Shown here: positions 1-11,284 of the stretch, one piece after another
Numbering within the stretch: the stretch's first letter is position 1
How the letters are laid out: each line of letters starts with the position of its first letter
Assembly: GCA_026545225.1 (NCBI GenBank)
Contig: CM048852.1
Location: 8,294,501-8,358,500, forward strand
DNA length: 64,000 nucleotides
Direction: 5' to 3'
Origin: Cornus controversa
Lineage: Eukaryota; Streptophyta; Magnoliopsida; Cornales; Cornaceae
Made by a program: the position numbers and the translations under genes
The notes under the pieces: model-generated
The model's input: the letters and a program-made list of their open reading frames with translations, nothing else
What the model was told of the DNA's origin: nothing
Databases searched by the model: none

Positions 1-1683
1 TAAAATAGAGTAAAATCACAAATAATCCACTTACATAACATTATACGCTTATCACACCCCCAAACTTACATATTGCTAGTCCATTAGCAATAGAACAAAA
101 TAAAACTAGAACAAATGAAAATAACTAAACACTAACTAAACTACCCAACTCCTCTTTCGTCGGTGAAATGATTGCATTTAGCATATGCAACAAGCCTTTG
201 AACCCCTAGGTTACCCTTAATGGACGAGATATAGTCTCGTATGGGTTTCCAGAAATGATACCCACAAACATTCACAATTTATGTTTAAACATTAATAAAA
301 AAGAAGTCTACAATATATAGTTACAAACTTGCATTCAAGAACAATTTCAAACTTTTAAATTCCATAATTAAAGCAATGGTCCCCATGCATAATTCACATC
401 AACACATCCCAAAGCAACCAACTCTAGCTCCCTCGTGAAAATTTAACTAACAGTTCTCTTATGTGGCATAACCCAACTCCAAATATATTAAGTCACATAC
501 TCCTTCAACTCACTAGCTCCCCTTATTGAACTCATACTTTGAAAACATGAATACATGACATTTCCTTTTTTTTTTTTTTTTTCCTATTTTTTTATTGGTT
601 GTGCAATATCTTGGTCCATTAAGTTCTCTGGAAGATCCATATAGCAAGCTTTCAGTCAGTGACTCCCAAACCATATGGCTTTAGGGCACTAGGTATCAAG
701 ACATCCCAAAGAACCTAATAACTCAAATCAGTCCAGCTACAAACCAAGACAACCAATGCTTATCTCTTCTCACCCCTCAATTTCTGACACGAGCATTCAA
801 TGCTTACTGAGACAAGAGGTCCGGTTACTTTATGAAAAGGATCAAATTGAATTGCTATTCATCATATGTTATTTTTTTTTCTTTTTTTTTTCATTAAAAT
901 TAAGTAAAACACATCATCGGTACTCATTCTCAAGGGATACCAATTAATATCAAGCATATGTAACTCAATAACTCAAAGCTAAAGTTTATAAGCTACAAGA
1001 TTATGCTTGTGTGCATGTGCATGTAAGGAAACTAAAACCAATCACCCCAAGGTATGTCAATGCAAACAATGATTAAAATCATTTAATTGAAACCATAATT
1101 TCTAAAAATTTAAAATATACCCAAGAATTGCAAGTCAAGAACCTACATAAAAACATCCTAACTAACAAACAAAGCAAAAGAAATTAATTAAAAAAACTAT
1201 GAAAATAAAAAAACTAAAAAGTCCTAAAAACAAGAGATTTTCATCAAAATTTTCCCCCATTGCAATAAAGCACACCTAAAAAGACATCGCCTTACCCCCA
1301 AACTTAAACTGTACATTGTCCTCAATATACACTCAATAAAAGTATAGAGAAGGATGAGATTGATATTACTAGGAATCCGGGGTAATGGTAAGAAAATATA
1401 ATAAACCAGTAGCATGAAAGTAATGCAAGCACTTCCCCAAACTTGGATGCGATAACCTGTCAAAACAACCACTATACTCTAATGACCAAGTGAAAATATA
1501 GGAGAAAATAATAATGAAAAGAAAATAAATATATATATATATCTATATATATATTTTTTTGAAACTGTAATTGAAAACAAAAGATAGAACAAAAATAAAA
1601 AAATAGAAACAAAACTAAAAATACAAAAGATAGTAACTTTCTCAAAATCAGTGGGAGGATGGTGGCAGAGCATCCGAGTCAAA
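1..1683. other. Gene-free, probable 3' internal non-coding part of a minus-strand gypsy element
   Basis: No convincing coding sequence is seen. The stretch is AT-rich with long A or T runs (for example around 567-582, 870-890 and 1553-1560). Two CCCCCAAACTTA-type motifs (about 55-67 and 1295-1308) read on the minus strand as G-rich tracts, which resembles the non-coding part that follows pol in Athila/Tat-type Ty3/gypsy elements. The short ORFs here are low-complexity and show no family resemblance. Assignment to a gypsy element is inference from these motifs and from the gypsy relics immediately to the right. Confidence 0.35.
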
Positions 1684-1875
1684 GCTAGAGTGTTACATCA
1701 AAGCTTGCATCATTGATATCATCGACCTCTGATCCTGGTGGACATCCTTGAACTATGCCGACACCTCCGTATAGAAATCTCTGAACTGAGTAGTCAACTT
1801 TTCAATCTGCTCCTCTAAGTGGCTATATGTCAGGCCTCCAGCCTCTGCATATATAGCTTATTCCTCAGCCTCCTC
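1684..1875 (-). pseudogene. Coiled-coil tail of a retroelement env-position ORF (relic)
   Basis: The minus strand reads as a heptad-rich peptide (LEEQIEKLTTQFRDFYTEV) ending in a methionine-rich tail, broken by one in-frame TAG. Its style matches the C-terminal coiled coil of the third ORF found downstream of pol in several plant LTR elements, including the intact one at 43848-45146 of this window. Only the tail is recognisable; the upstream part of the ORF is lost. It could also be a fragment of an unrelated coiled-coil protein, so the family call is an inference. Confidence 0.4.
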
Positions 1876-2099
1876 TTAGCTTAACATCTCCCCAAAATTG
1901 AGCAATTACTCCACAATCAACACACAATGTTCTCCCCCAAAATTGTAGCACACAAGCCCTCATAGAAATCACACCAAGTCTTCAAACAAAGTATACTTCT
2001 TGTGAAGAAGAAACTTAGGAAAGTTGAACCTTCAATGATGTTGGAGAAGTTGAAGTTGTAATTAATGATCTTGATGATGATTGATGATGATCATAAGTG

Positions 2100-2494
2100 T
2101 GGTTTTTTTTTAAAAAATTGAATAATTTTGAATCCTCTATCCAATGGTGTAGGTTTCAATTTCAAGTTCTAATCACACAAGGAGTTGAGTTTTGGAATTG
2201 AGTAGTTCATGTGTGTGAGAAGGTTTAGCTTTCATTGTTCAACCCTATTTTTCTCGCACTTAACCGAGTGTCAGAAATCGGGGCTTGATAACTTGGTATT
2301 AGAGTATGGATAAGATTAAGAAGTGATGATGTTGGAATTAATCACCTCCATTTCCTATATCGATTTGGATATTGGAAAACGGGGTGTGACAGAATAGTAT
2401 CAAAGCATGATAAAGGACACGGTGTGTTGATGTTCCGTATTCTCACCCTTGAGTTCTTGTATCGTTTTAGGTATAGGAATTTGGGGTGTGACAA
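2100..2494 (+). mobile_element. Pile-up of LTR-end/PBS junction remnants
   Basis: Three junction-like motifs occur in a row: TTGGTATTAGAGTATGG near 2293, GGGGTGTGACA followed by ATAGTATCAAAGCATG near 2381-2410, and a second GGGGTGTGACA near 2483. These look like the 3' end of a chromovirus LTR followed by a decayed initiator-Met primer binding site (usual core TGGTATCAGAGC). A related junction is seen at about 29950-30000. No coding sequence follows, so this is debris from one or more nested insertions. Confidence 0.4.
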
Positions 2495-4253
2495 ATCCTC
2501 AATTGCCTTACTTAACCAATTTGGATCCATTTCTCCTACCATCAATCACATACATGTTCAATGATTATACATCCATACAACAACCACCATAGCATACGTA
2601 TCCCATGACTAAACTGTAATTTCATTATTTAAACAGAAATAAGTCCATAATATACATGTATTGCATTCAATATACAATCATTCAAAGTTTAGATGTTCAA
2701 AAACATATTCTTCAAATATAACGCCATTTACATATAACCACAAACATATAGTCCATATTCCGGACATGCTTTAAACCAAAAGCAACCAAAAGTCCTCAAG
2801 GACATATCCATGCCCCAAAGCTAACTCACGGTTGGTGAATTTCTACTACCTTCTTCCCAAAACCTGAAATATTTATTTAAATAATCATGGGATGACCTCA
2901 CTATGCTTAGTAGGAATGCCTAAGGAATAATTCTTAAAGCCTTGTGAATACCACGAAAAGTATACACATACCACATAATCATACTATGCACAAAATCACA
3001 TGCTAACAACCATGTCATGAACCATATGTATGTAATATGGCATGCACCTTCCACGTGTCACTCACATGACCTAGCACTTGGATTCCACTATCAGGACCAT
3101 CCAATTTTCTCACCATAGGATTCTATTATCAAGACCATCCAATGTATTCCATATTTTCCACATACACCCTCATCCAATGTACGTGTCATTCATAAACATA
3201 AATCACTAATGCTCAACCTCACCATGTTCTCATACCAAATATGTATATACGACATTAACAACAACCTAGCAACCATCTAGCATGTTTGCACTTAAAATAT
3301 GATTGCATATCTCAAAACATATATTTATCACATAAAACATGTTTTATAATTAATCATACTCATTGAAGCATATAATCAAACACATAGCCTCATATACTCT
3401 TATATGTATCAATTAAACACCAAAACTCATAATTTTCACCATTTATACTCACATATAATTCACATAAATCATGTAAACATATAACTATGATTCTCATCAT
3501 GCAAAATCATACTTATACCACATATATACATGCTTTAAAACCATATATATATATATAGTTGAATGCTCTAAACATTCAACATACTCACAAAAATTCTGGA
3601 ATTTATGAGTTAGACATTCTTAACTCGATTTGGAAGAGTTTTCAAACAATTTTTCCAAAATTCCACCAAACCAACTTCGCCCAAAATGAATTTTGTTCCG
3701 ATCAAATGGAAGCCCTCATCGAGGAGAATAACTTTCTTTCGCTCGGCACTTTCCAAATCCCACTCCTTAACCTTATATATTACAAAGAAAAAGAAGAGAA
3801 ATGAAGGAGAAGAAAAGAGAGCCAGCTACCAAGAGGAAGAGAATGGTTATAAATATCAGTCATTTGATATTTACAAGCCCTGTCCCACAAAATGACTAAA
3901 ATGTCATTCCTCACTTAACGTAACTTCCCGACCTCCGTTTTTGATTCTAAAAACTCCTACGGTCTCGAAATCAATTCCATTCTCCTCTAATATTTCAATT
4001 GGTCTAAAATCAAAAATAATTATTTTCAAAAAAATATATGGTTTCTCGAGCCCACCAGACTCGCGTCGCGGGCCCTGTCGACTAAAAATCTTGAACTGAG
4101 CCAAATGAACCCAAAACTTTCTCAGACCTCTAAACAAGTACCCAAACATGTCTTTTATATCCAAAACATGCATACCATCATTTAAAATCATTTATATGAT
4201 AATAAATGAAAATTTTAAAAAAAAATGGCCCAAAAATGGACCCGATCTCTACA
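2495..4253 (-). mobile_element. Old chromovirus-type LTR (partial)
   Basis: This block is alignable by eye with the LTR at 12551-14977. Both contain the string AGTAGGAA beside GTGAATACCAC, a stretch around 'tagtccatattccggacatg', and a right end with 'cgggcccac'-like text and 'aaacatg' repeats ending in TACA. The minus-strand start would be TGTAGAGATC at 4253. Divergence from the other copy is large, so I do not treat the two as the LTR pair of one insertion. The left boundary is eroded. TATA-like text on the minus strand lies near 3775 and 3850. Confidence 0.5.
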
Positions 4254-4504
4254 GGATCAATGCCATTTAGGTTTGCAAAACCCCATCCTATAGCCTCCCG
4301 ATGCTCTTTAACACACTCAAAAGCACACTCTCTTGGTTACTTGACAGGATAGAAGAAATGATAACCAGGAGAGTGTTGTTTAACCATAAGAACGCATACT
4401 TGAGCTTGTCTGGTAAGGGCTTTAATTCAAGTTTCAGGGGAGACTATAAAAATAGAGTAGGTGCACTTGACAATTTGGGCAATGGCTCCTTAGCCATTCT
4501 TCAT
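4254..4504. other. Non-coding junction between old LTR and gypsy gag relic
   Basis: No gene is supported. The 70-residue ORF on the plus strand here shows no recognisable motif. The sequence is probably the decayed continuation of the gypsy internal region on the minus strand. Confidence 0.3.
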
Positions 4505-4758
4505 AGGGGATAGTCCACACTATAGGTGACCTCAAGTAAAACATTTATTTCACAAATACTTTGATCTATGTCAAAGTCTTCAAAGCCAAAATGGCTTAAA
4601 CAAGCCTCTAGAAGGTCCTTGGATAAAATGAAGGGAAGTGAGTTTTCCACGGACTCCTCTATAACATCAATAGCATAGCACTCATCATAGGGCGGCATTT
4701 TCTTAATGACATCTAGGATGGGTATATTGATTTTAACTTGTTTAAATATCTCCATCAT
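4505..4758 (-). pseudogene. Ty3/gypsy (Athila/Tat-like) gag-protease linker relic
   Basis: The minus strand encodes a peptide starting IFKQVKINIPILDVIKKMP, which matches the conserved block that precedes the aspartic protease in plant Athila/Tat gypsy polyproteins. It then runs into DECYAIDVIEE, text normally found after the protease domain. The protease itself (LDLGASV-type motif) is absent, so an internal deletion has joined the two flanks. It lies directly downstream of the gag relic at 4810-6690 on the same strand. Confidence 0.6.
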
Positions 4759-4809
4759 ATATTGGATCTTTTCCCCTTGCTTACCAAATTGTGTTACTTT
4801 CTTGAGACA

Positions 4810-6690
4810 TTAGGGAAATGGAGCTTTGGGCTCAAATGTTGTCTCAAGGGTAGGACTAGGAATTAAAACACTCTTTTCACCAACCCCCTCACCCTCATGC
4901 ACACTTGATCCCTGAGTGCTCTTAACTCTATCATCCTTTGGCATTTCAACTTTGTTATACACCATTTTCCCACTACAAAGAGTAGTGATGGATTGGACAT
5001 GCTCATGATGGGTGACACTAGATGTATCATTATCAATAACATATTGACCTCTAAGATTGGCCACCAGTTGGCTTGGATGTTTTCCCTCATCTCTCCGGTT
5101 CATAGCATTAGCTAGTTGCCCTAATTGAGCTTCTAGCTTTGAAATGGATTGAGAGTGGGTGTTTAGCAATTGAGTACTTGCCTCAAGGTTACCTAAGGCC
5201 ACCAACATTTTCCCCTCAAATGCCAACTTCTAGGAGGTGTTGATGGATTTGGATTGGAACTCGGATGATAATGGGATGGTTGAGAGAAATGAGAAGTGGG
5301 TTGACAGTTAAGTAGATGAGAGAAAGTCGATGATTGTTGATAATTCAACGAAGGGTTATATGATTGATGACTCAGAGGATGACTAGATTGAAAGAGGGAA
5401 GATTGTTGACCTGAAAATTTTTGGGAATGTTAATAATGGAATTGTTGAGGATTTTGTCCTTAAAAACTATGAAAGATTGTCCTTGAGGTGTGGGAGGGGA
5501 TGGACTTAATGATAGACATTTCCAAGAGAAATTGAAATGTTTCATCCACCCCAGCTTATAAGTATTGGAATAAGGGTTATTTATGGGGTGGGAGAATGCG
5601 ACACTAACTTGTTCTTGGCAAAATTTTGGGAATTGGCCCGTCATGGGAAAATTTTGGAAAGAATGGGCAATACTCGAAGAAATATCACACACTTCATGTG
5701 GTATGGGATTAGGAGGAGGAGATGACATGTGACTTTGGCTCATAAGTTAATCTAGGTTTCTTGATAGCTCATCCACTTTATTGGACATGTCAGACGAATA
5801 ACCTATCTCAAAGAGACCTTCGGTCCAATGAGAACTACTTGTTCTTGCTTGATTTAATGACACATGTTGCAATGAATTATCACTTAATTTCTCAAAAAAA
5901 AATTCATGCCTAATCCGCACTATGTTGCATGAGCACTCCACCATATGACACATCAACTTTTTGCCTTTCAGAATCTAATAACCCCTCATAAAAACATTGT
6001 ACTAATTTCCATTTAAGAATGCCAGGATGAGGATACTTTCTAAGAAGATCCTTGAATATTTCCCACGTCTCATAAAATTGTTCTCCCTCACTTTGAGAAA
6101 AGCTCGTAATGGCTCGATGCAATTAGTTGGTCTTTCATATTGGGAAGTACTCCATCCTTCCCTCTTTAAATGTCCACATTAGGAATCTACACATTTAAAG
6201 AGGGACGGAGGGAGTATTTTTTTGAAGAATTCTTAGTGCAACTTGGCCTAAAAATCAATAGTGTTAGAAGGAAGGCACGTGAACTAATACTTAGCTTTGT
6301 CTTTTAATGAAAATGGAAATAAGCACATCCTTAAAGATCTCCTAAAAAGTTTGTGAGTTTAGTAGTATAACAAATTTCAAGAAATTTGTCTAAATGCTTA
6401 TACGGATCCTCATTTTCATTTCCATAGAAAAAAGGGAGCATTTGTAGGATACTTGATTTGATCTCATAGTTAGTGACAGGGACATTAGCCAGTTGAAGAC
6501 ATGATGGTGAGGTATATGTTCCTAGAATAAAATGGTCCTGAAGAGGAACCGGTTGGGGATGCTGTTGGTGAGGTAGTTGTGGAGGTTGATTGGCCCTGTT
6601 TTCAATCCTATGTGTGTGTGGCAACCGTTTTCCTCTAAGTCGTGTAAAGTTTCTTTCAATTTCTAAGTCAATTGGAATCAAAGGACAAGA
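4810..6690 (-). pseudogene. Ty3/gypsy (Athila/Tat-like) gag relic
   Basis: This is a capsid-type Gag broken across several frames. Read on the minus strand from the right: a start block PLIPIDLEIERNF (about 6690), then SSILQMLPFFYGNENEDPYK (about 6430), which is the conserved 'F.G...EDP..H...F' entry of the Retrotrans_gag region. Next comes SEGEQFYETWEIFKDLLRK with VQCFYEGL (about 5990-6090), a Pro/Ser/Gln-rich linker (5230-5740), and SISKLEAQLGQLANAMN with a TTLCSGK motif (about 4960-5140). Stops and frame changes occur at about 6330, 5910 and 5230. The hydrophobic N-terminus that an ORF finder gives near 6951 is upstream leader sequence, not a signal peptide. Confidence 0.8.
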
Positions 6691-7088
6691 TAAAGAACAT
6701 CTACCATACATGCACCACAACACCACAACAAGCAATCCATAACCACAACTTCGTAATAAACCACAATATATATAAAGCTCATCCTCAAATATCACAATAA
6801 AGAAATGAAAGCAATTATAAGCCTGACAAATGACAATCTTCAATGGAACAAGCAATAAACCCCGACAAGTGGCAAACAACAGCAAGTGGTAACAAGAAAT
6901 TAAATCTAACAACATAAAAATAAAGAACAAAATGAAGATCAAGAATTTCAAGAAAAGATAGCTTCCTTGTCACTCGAGTACCTACACTTTCTCACAGAGA
7001 AAAAATAGGAGAGTAATATTCACAAATCCTAAGCTAATAATCAATATAGAACGAATTTTTGAATTTAGCACCGAAATCGTTTGATCCA
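6691..7088 (-). other. Leader (5' untranslated) region of the gypsy relic
   Basis: This lies between the gag start near 6690 and the primer binding site near 7089-7112 on the minus strand. I see no conserved coding motif in it. Its position suits the long leader typical of Athila/Tat elements. Confidence 0.4.
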
Positions 7089-7112
7089 ATCCCCAGCAAC
7101 GATGCCAAAAAT
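7089..7112 (-). promoter_or_regulatory. Gypsy primer binding site
   Basis: On the minus strand the text reads TTTTTGGCATCGTTGCTGGGG, a decayed form of the plant gypsy PBS (TGGCGCCGTTGCCGGGGA). It sits exactly between the gag leader and sequence to its right that behaves as an LTR. This fixes the orientation of the gypsy relic as minus strand. Confidence 0.65.
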
Positions 7113-7492
7113 TGATCCAACGTGTTTGTGTTCAACTAAAAATTCACATTTCGCAATAGCACTAATCACCATAGTGAAGGTTATGTGAACGGGTTATCGT
7201 CTTCTGGGATTACGATTATAGAACAACTTCAAGTGCTAACTTCTAAAATTAACTCAATTTCGATTTACAATAGGCAAGTTGTTGATTATAACTATTGCAC
7301 AAATAAAGTGACAATTAAACTAAGTAGCGATAGATTGATGGATGAGAGTATCTAGGGATATTACTTCTCCACTAACTCCTACTTTTGGAAAATTGTATCA
7401 AAATTGGGAAAAAAATACATATGCATACTATAATGGTGTGGCTACAATTGAGCAAGTATAACCCATCTTCGATTAGCATGAAATGTCTACCT
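7113..7492 (-). mobile_element. Gypsy 5' LTR, first part (interrupted)
   Basis: The block starts with TGATCCAACG immediately after the PBS and has no coding content. It is cut at 7492 by the copia element at 7493-11106 and appears to resume at 11107. The remote end of the LTR is not clear. Confidence 0.5.
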
Positions 7493-8853
7493 TGTGATAT
7501 ATTTTTTTATAATTGGCAACCTTCGGTGTTAAAATCAAACATAATTGAGTTATATTATTTGAGTTATATTTCTATCATTGATCATATAATTGAAGTCTCA
7601 TAGTGAGCATGAAGTTCTACACCAACCATGCAAATGTTTGTCAAAGGATGATGCTTGAATCTTCGACAAAAACCATCAATGGTTTGAACAAAAATTGGAT
7701 CAGTTGAAGTTTCAAGATCTTCTAAAGGAATAAAGACATTGTTTATCGCTTATGAAAGTCACAAAGGCCAGGTAAAGTGGTGAGAACACATATATTTCAA
7801 ACCGGGAGGTTTTGAGCTTGAATAGAGGCACTTTTAAGCAATTTTGTGACATATTCAAGGTTGGTCCAGTCAGGGTTTAGTTGGACCAGTCCATGAGGTC
7901 TCAAGATCTCAAAATGAGATGTCCACAGGAGTTGGAAAAGTCCAACAAAATCGTGGACCAGTCCAAGTTGGCTCCATGGCGAATTGCCTTCTTTAATCCT
8001 GTTTTGACTAGGATTGGACCTAGAAGTTTCTAAAAATGTAGGGACATGTTTCCTATTGGATTTTAACTTATATTTCAAGTAAAATTAGGGTTTCTAATCT
8101 CTATAAAAATCTCACATGGTTTCTCTCTCAATAACGCTTTCTCCAGAACAGAAAATCATATTCTAGAGAGAGAAAGCATTGATATATTTTTCTAGCAAAG
8201 GATTTTTCCCTCAAATTCTTTGTTTATATTTCTCAGAGAGATCACACACATACATACACTGAGTGATTTAGGTTGTGTCTCTCTATTTGTTTGATCAACT
8301 GTTCGAAGACTAGATTGAAGATTTCTTCATTATCAAGTTATTGGATTGGTGTCTTCTACAACTGATATGTTGGTGAGGAAGGAGAAGAAGATGGTGCTAT
8401 AGAGGGGATAGGATAGTTTCTGAGTGGTCATGTTCTTCCAGTTACCATTTTGAGAGGATTTTGACATTAGCTAAATATCTGCAACAGTTGGACGAGATAG
8501 TCGCAATTGTAAGTCTGAGGTGTTCCGCATCAGAGTTCTTGTCAGAGTGGAGTGGGTGTGAGTCTAGGATAGAGTCTGTTGTACTTTTTTTTGACGTAGT
8601 GGATTTGCTTCTCCAGAGTTACAAAGCCTCACCCGTGATTTTTGTCCCGATCTAGGTTTTCCACGTATATCTGGTGCATTCTTTAAATTAGTGCACTTTA
8701 TTTTATTTACTTGCTTTGTGGGGTTGATTAAGTTTTTAATTGGACTTTAAATTGAATAATATGAATAATTAAGCAAAAAGTGAGTAAACCTAATCACCCC
8801 CCTCTAAGTTTTTTAATTACTTTCGCAATCGCTTCCACACCGCACAACTCACA
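7493..8853 (+). repeat. Copia left LTR
   Basis: This is the 5' LTR, 1361 bp, matching 9763-11106 along its whole length. A TATA-like CTCTATAAAAA lies near 8100. About 130-240 bp upstream of it are several copies of a TTGGWCCAGTCC-type palindrome. The LTR ends CTCACA and is followed at once by ATTGGTATCAG. Confidence 0.85.
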
Positions 8854-8872
8854 ATTGGTATCAGTACAGTGT
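8854..8872 (+). promoter_or_regulatory. Copia primer binding site
   Basis: The text ATTGGTATCAGTACAG directly abuts the LTR. The first ten bases match the usual initiator-Met tRNA PBS of plant copia elements (TGGTATCAGAGC), and the last few are altered. Confidence 0.75.
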
Positions 8873-8944
8873 TTTCTAATTTGTGAGTAATTCCTTGCGA
8901 AGTATTTTTAAAATCAAAATTTATTTTCGTTTTCAAAAACCATC

Positions 8945-9193
8945 ATGGAATCTAGTGTAAAAAATGGTGGATTGATTCAGCGAACTCCTTTGTTTGATTG
9001 TTCAAATTATACTTTTTGGAAGTCTCTTATGAAAGCCTTTCTCAAATCTCTAGGTGAGAGAGTTTGGATGGCTGTTGAGAATGGCTATACAATTCCTACC
9101 ACTACCACTGGTACTGGTGATGCTGCTATGACTATAGAGAAGGATAAAGCAACATGGTCTAATGTTGAGCATGAACCAACCCTCGACCTTTAG
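8945..9193 (+). pseudogene. Truncated copia gag (N-terminal 82 residues)
   Basis: This begins MESSVKNGGLIQRTPLFDC and contains the Gag N-terminal signature 'F...NY.FWK..M..FL' (LFDCSNYTFWKSLMKAFLKS), typical of plant Ty1/copia Gag. The frame runs to a TAG just past 9190, where the sequence changes into an LTR-like fragment of another element. The UBN2 domain, zinc knuckle and all of pol are missing. A full copia Gag-Pol would be over 1200 residues. Confidence 0.8.
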
Positions 9194-9330
9194 CGAATTA
9201 TTCCTACGTAGTCTCTGTGGGATCGACACCCTCAACTTAGAGCCCTATCCTTCAAGAATTCGTTCTATTGTGAGTGGTAAATATAAATTACAAATTTTCG
9301 CACACAACATGATATATTTTATTGGAGGCT
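9194..9330 (+). mobile_element. Fragment of a gypsy LTR 3' end inside the copia interior
   Basis: The text TAGTCTCTGTGGGATCGACA, followed by 'attgtgagtggtaaata' and 'cgcacacaa', is characteristic of the 3' part of Athila/Tat LTRs in plants. It replaces the expected gag continuation, so the internal deletion was accompanied by capture or template switching. The family assignment rests on motif recognition only. Confidence 0.4.
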
Positions 9331-9762
9331 ATGCTTGCTTAATCATGTCATGATTTGTTCTCTCTTATTTTCATGTGTCTTACTTTCTCAATTTGTTCCA
9401 AAAACGGGGAGAATTATATAGGTGCTTTGAGGAAGGGGGAGACTTAATACTATAAGGGGGAGAACATATGCATATTTTTTTGTGTGTGATATGATATATG
9501 ATTAAGGGGGAGTTTGAAGATGATTTTAATATCATTGTATTTTTCTTCATTAAGCTTTCACAAGTAGTGTTGTTTGCATGATGTGCAGATTTTACAGGTT
9601 TAGCAGACACTACTCATAAAGGTTGAAAGCTTACTCATGATGCTCTAAGTTCTTCAAGATAGATTTCTTTGTATTAGGGACACATTGTAATCTAATTTTT
9701 TCAATGGTTAGGTTATAATTGTCTAGGTTGATTTTGTCACGAAATTGCCAAAAAGGGGAGAT
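9331..9762 (+). other. Copia 3' internal non-coding region with purine tracts
   Basis: There is no ORF. The region contains three G-rich purine tracts (GAGGAAGGGGGAGA near 9429, AAGGGGGAGAA near 9454, AAGGGGGAG near 9504). The terminal polypurine tract CCAAAAAGGGGAGAT ends at 9762 and primes plus-strand synthesis at the right LTR. Confidence 0.7.
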
Positions 9763-11106
9763 TGTGACATATATTTTTGTAATTGGCAGTATTCAGTGTC
9801 AAAACCAAACATGTTCGAGTTCTATTATTTGAGTTATATTTCTATCATTGATCATGTAATTGAAGTCTCAAAGTGAGCAAGAAGTTCTACACTAACCATG
9901 CAAATGTTCGTCAAAGGATGAAGCTTGAATCTTCGGCAAAAACCATCAATAGTCTGAACAAGAATTGGATCGATTGAAGTTTCAAGATGGTTCCGAATGC
10001 ATGAAGACAACGTTGATCACTTATGAGAGTCACATAGTCTAGGTAAAGTGGTGAGAACACATATATTTCAAATCGGGAGGTTTCGAGCTTGAATAGATGG
10101 ACTTTTAAGCAATTTTGTGACATATTCAAGGTTGGACCAGTCCAAGGTTTAGTTGGACCGGTCCATGAGGTCTCGGGATCTGAAAATGTGATGTCCACAG
10201 GAGTTGGACCGGTCCAAGTTGGCTGCATGGCGAATTTTGCCTTATTTAATCCTATTTTGACTATGATTGGACCCAGAAGTTTCTAAAAATGTAGGGGCTT
10301 GTTTCCTATTGGATTTTAACTTATTTTTCAAGAAAAATTAGGGTTTCTAATCTCTATAAAAAAAACCTCATATGCTTTCTCTCTCAATAACGCTTTCTAC
10401 AGAACAGAATCATATTCTAGAGAAAGAAAGCATTGAGATATTTTTCTAGCAAAGAATTTTTCCCTCAAGTTATTTTTTTATATTTCTTTGAGAGATCACA
10501 CACATACATACACTAAGTGATTTAGGTTGTGTCTCTCTATTTGCTTGATCAACTATTCGAGACTGCATTGAAGATTTTTTCATGATCAAGTTATTGGATT
10601 GGTGTCTTCTACAACTGATACGTTGGTGAGGAAGGAGAAGAAGATCGTGCTACAAAAAGGACAGGATAGTTGCTGACTGGTCATGTTCTTCCAGTTACCC
10701 TTTTGAGAGAATTTTGACATTAGCCGGGAATCTGCAGTAGTTGGATGAGGTAGTTACAATTGTAAGTCTGAGGTGTTCCGCATCAGAGTTCTTGTCAGAG
10801 TGGAGTGGGTGTGAGTCTAGGATAGAGTCTATTATACTTTGTTTTGACGTAGTGGATTTGCTTCTTCGAGGCTACAAAGCCTCACCTGTGGTTTTTTTCC
10901 CGATTTGGGTTTTCCACATATATCTGGTGCATTTTTTAAATTATTGCACTTTATTTTATTTACTTGCTTTGTGGGATTGCTTAAGTTTTTAATTGGACTT
11001 AAAATTGAATAATATGAATAATTAAGCAAAAAGCCAATAAACCTAATCACCGCCCTCTAGGTTTTTTAATTACTTTCGCAACCGCTTTCACACCATGTAA
11101 CTCACA
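9763..11106 (+). repeat. Copia right LTR
   Basis: This is the 3' LTR, 1344 bp. It starts TGTGACATAT and ends CTCACA. Three TTGGACC(A/G)GTCCA palindromes lie between about 10130 and 10215, and a TATA-like CTCTATAAAAA near 10352. It differs from the left LTR by many substitutions and a few small indels, so the insertion is old. Confidence 0.85.
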
Positions 11107-11275
11107 TACATAACCAACTTTAAACTAATCTATACTAATTGTAGCATATTCCATCTTCTCTTAGCATGAATTATCAAGTTCAAGTTGCAATTGTCAAATC
11201 AAATCATAATTGCATGATTTCCCCCAATTAGACTAATTGCATAATATCGCACTCAAAACAAGCTCTAGTATTAGG
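11107..11275 (-). mobile_element. Gypsy LTR, resumed part
   Basis: This AT-rich, non-coding block follows the copia target duplication. It is most simply read as the continuation of the gypsy LTR broken at 7492. The junction with the chromovirus gag relic on the right is not sharp. Confidence 0.35.
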
Positions 11276-11284
11276 CTGACTCAT

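Larger units (their letters stand above)
7493..11106 (+). mobile_element. Non-autonomous Ty1/copia element (internally deleted)
   Basis: Two long direct repeats bound a short 909-bp interior. The element starts TGTGATATAT and ends ACTCACA. A PBS follows the left repeat and a purine tract precedes the right one. Flanks TACCT (7488-7492) and TACAT (11107-11111) look like a 5-bp target duplication with one change. Only the first 83 codons of gag remain, so the element could move only with proteins supplied in trans. It was inserted into the LTR of the older gypsy element. Confidence 0.85.

Noticed and set aside
6691..6951. Hydrophobic N-terminus (MKFLIFILFFIFMLL) looking like a signal peptide on the gypsy gag ORF
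   Set aside because: Conserved Gag homology begins near 6690; the hydrophobic part is AT-rich leader sequence that happens to be open.
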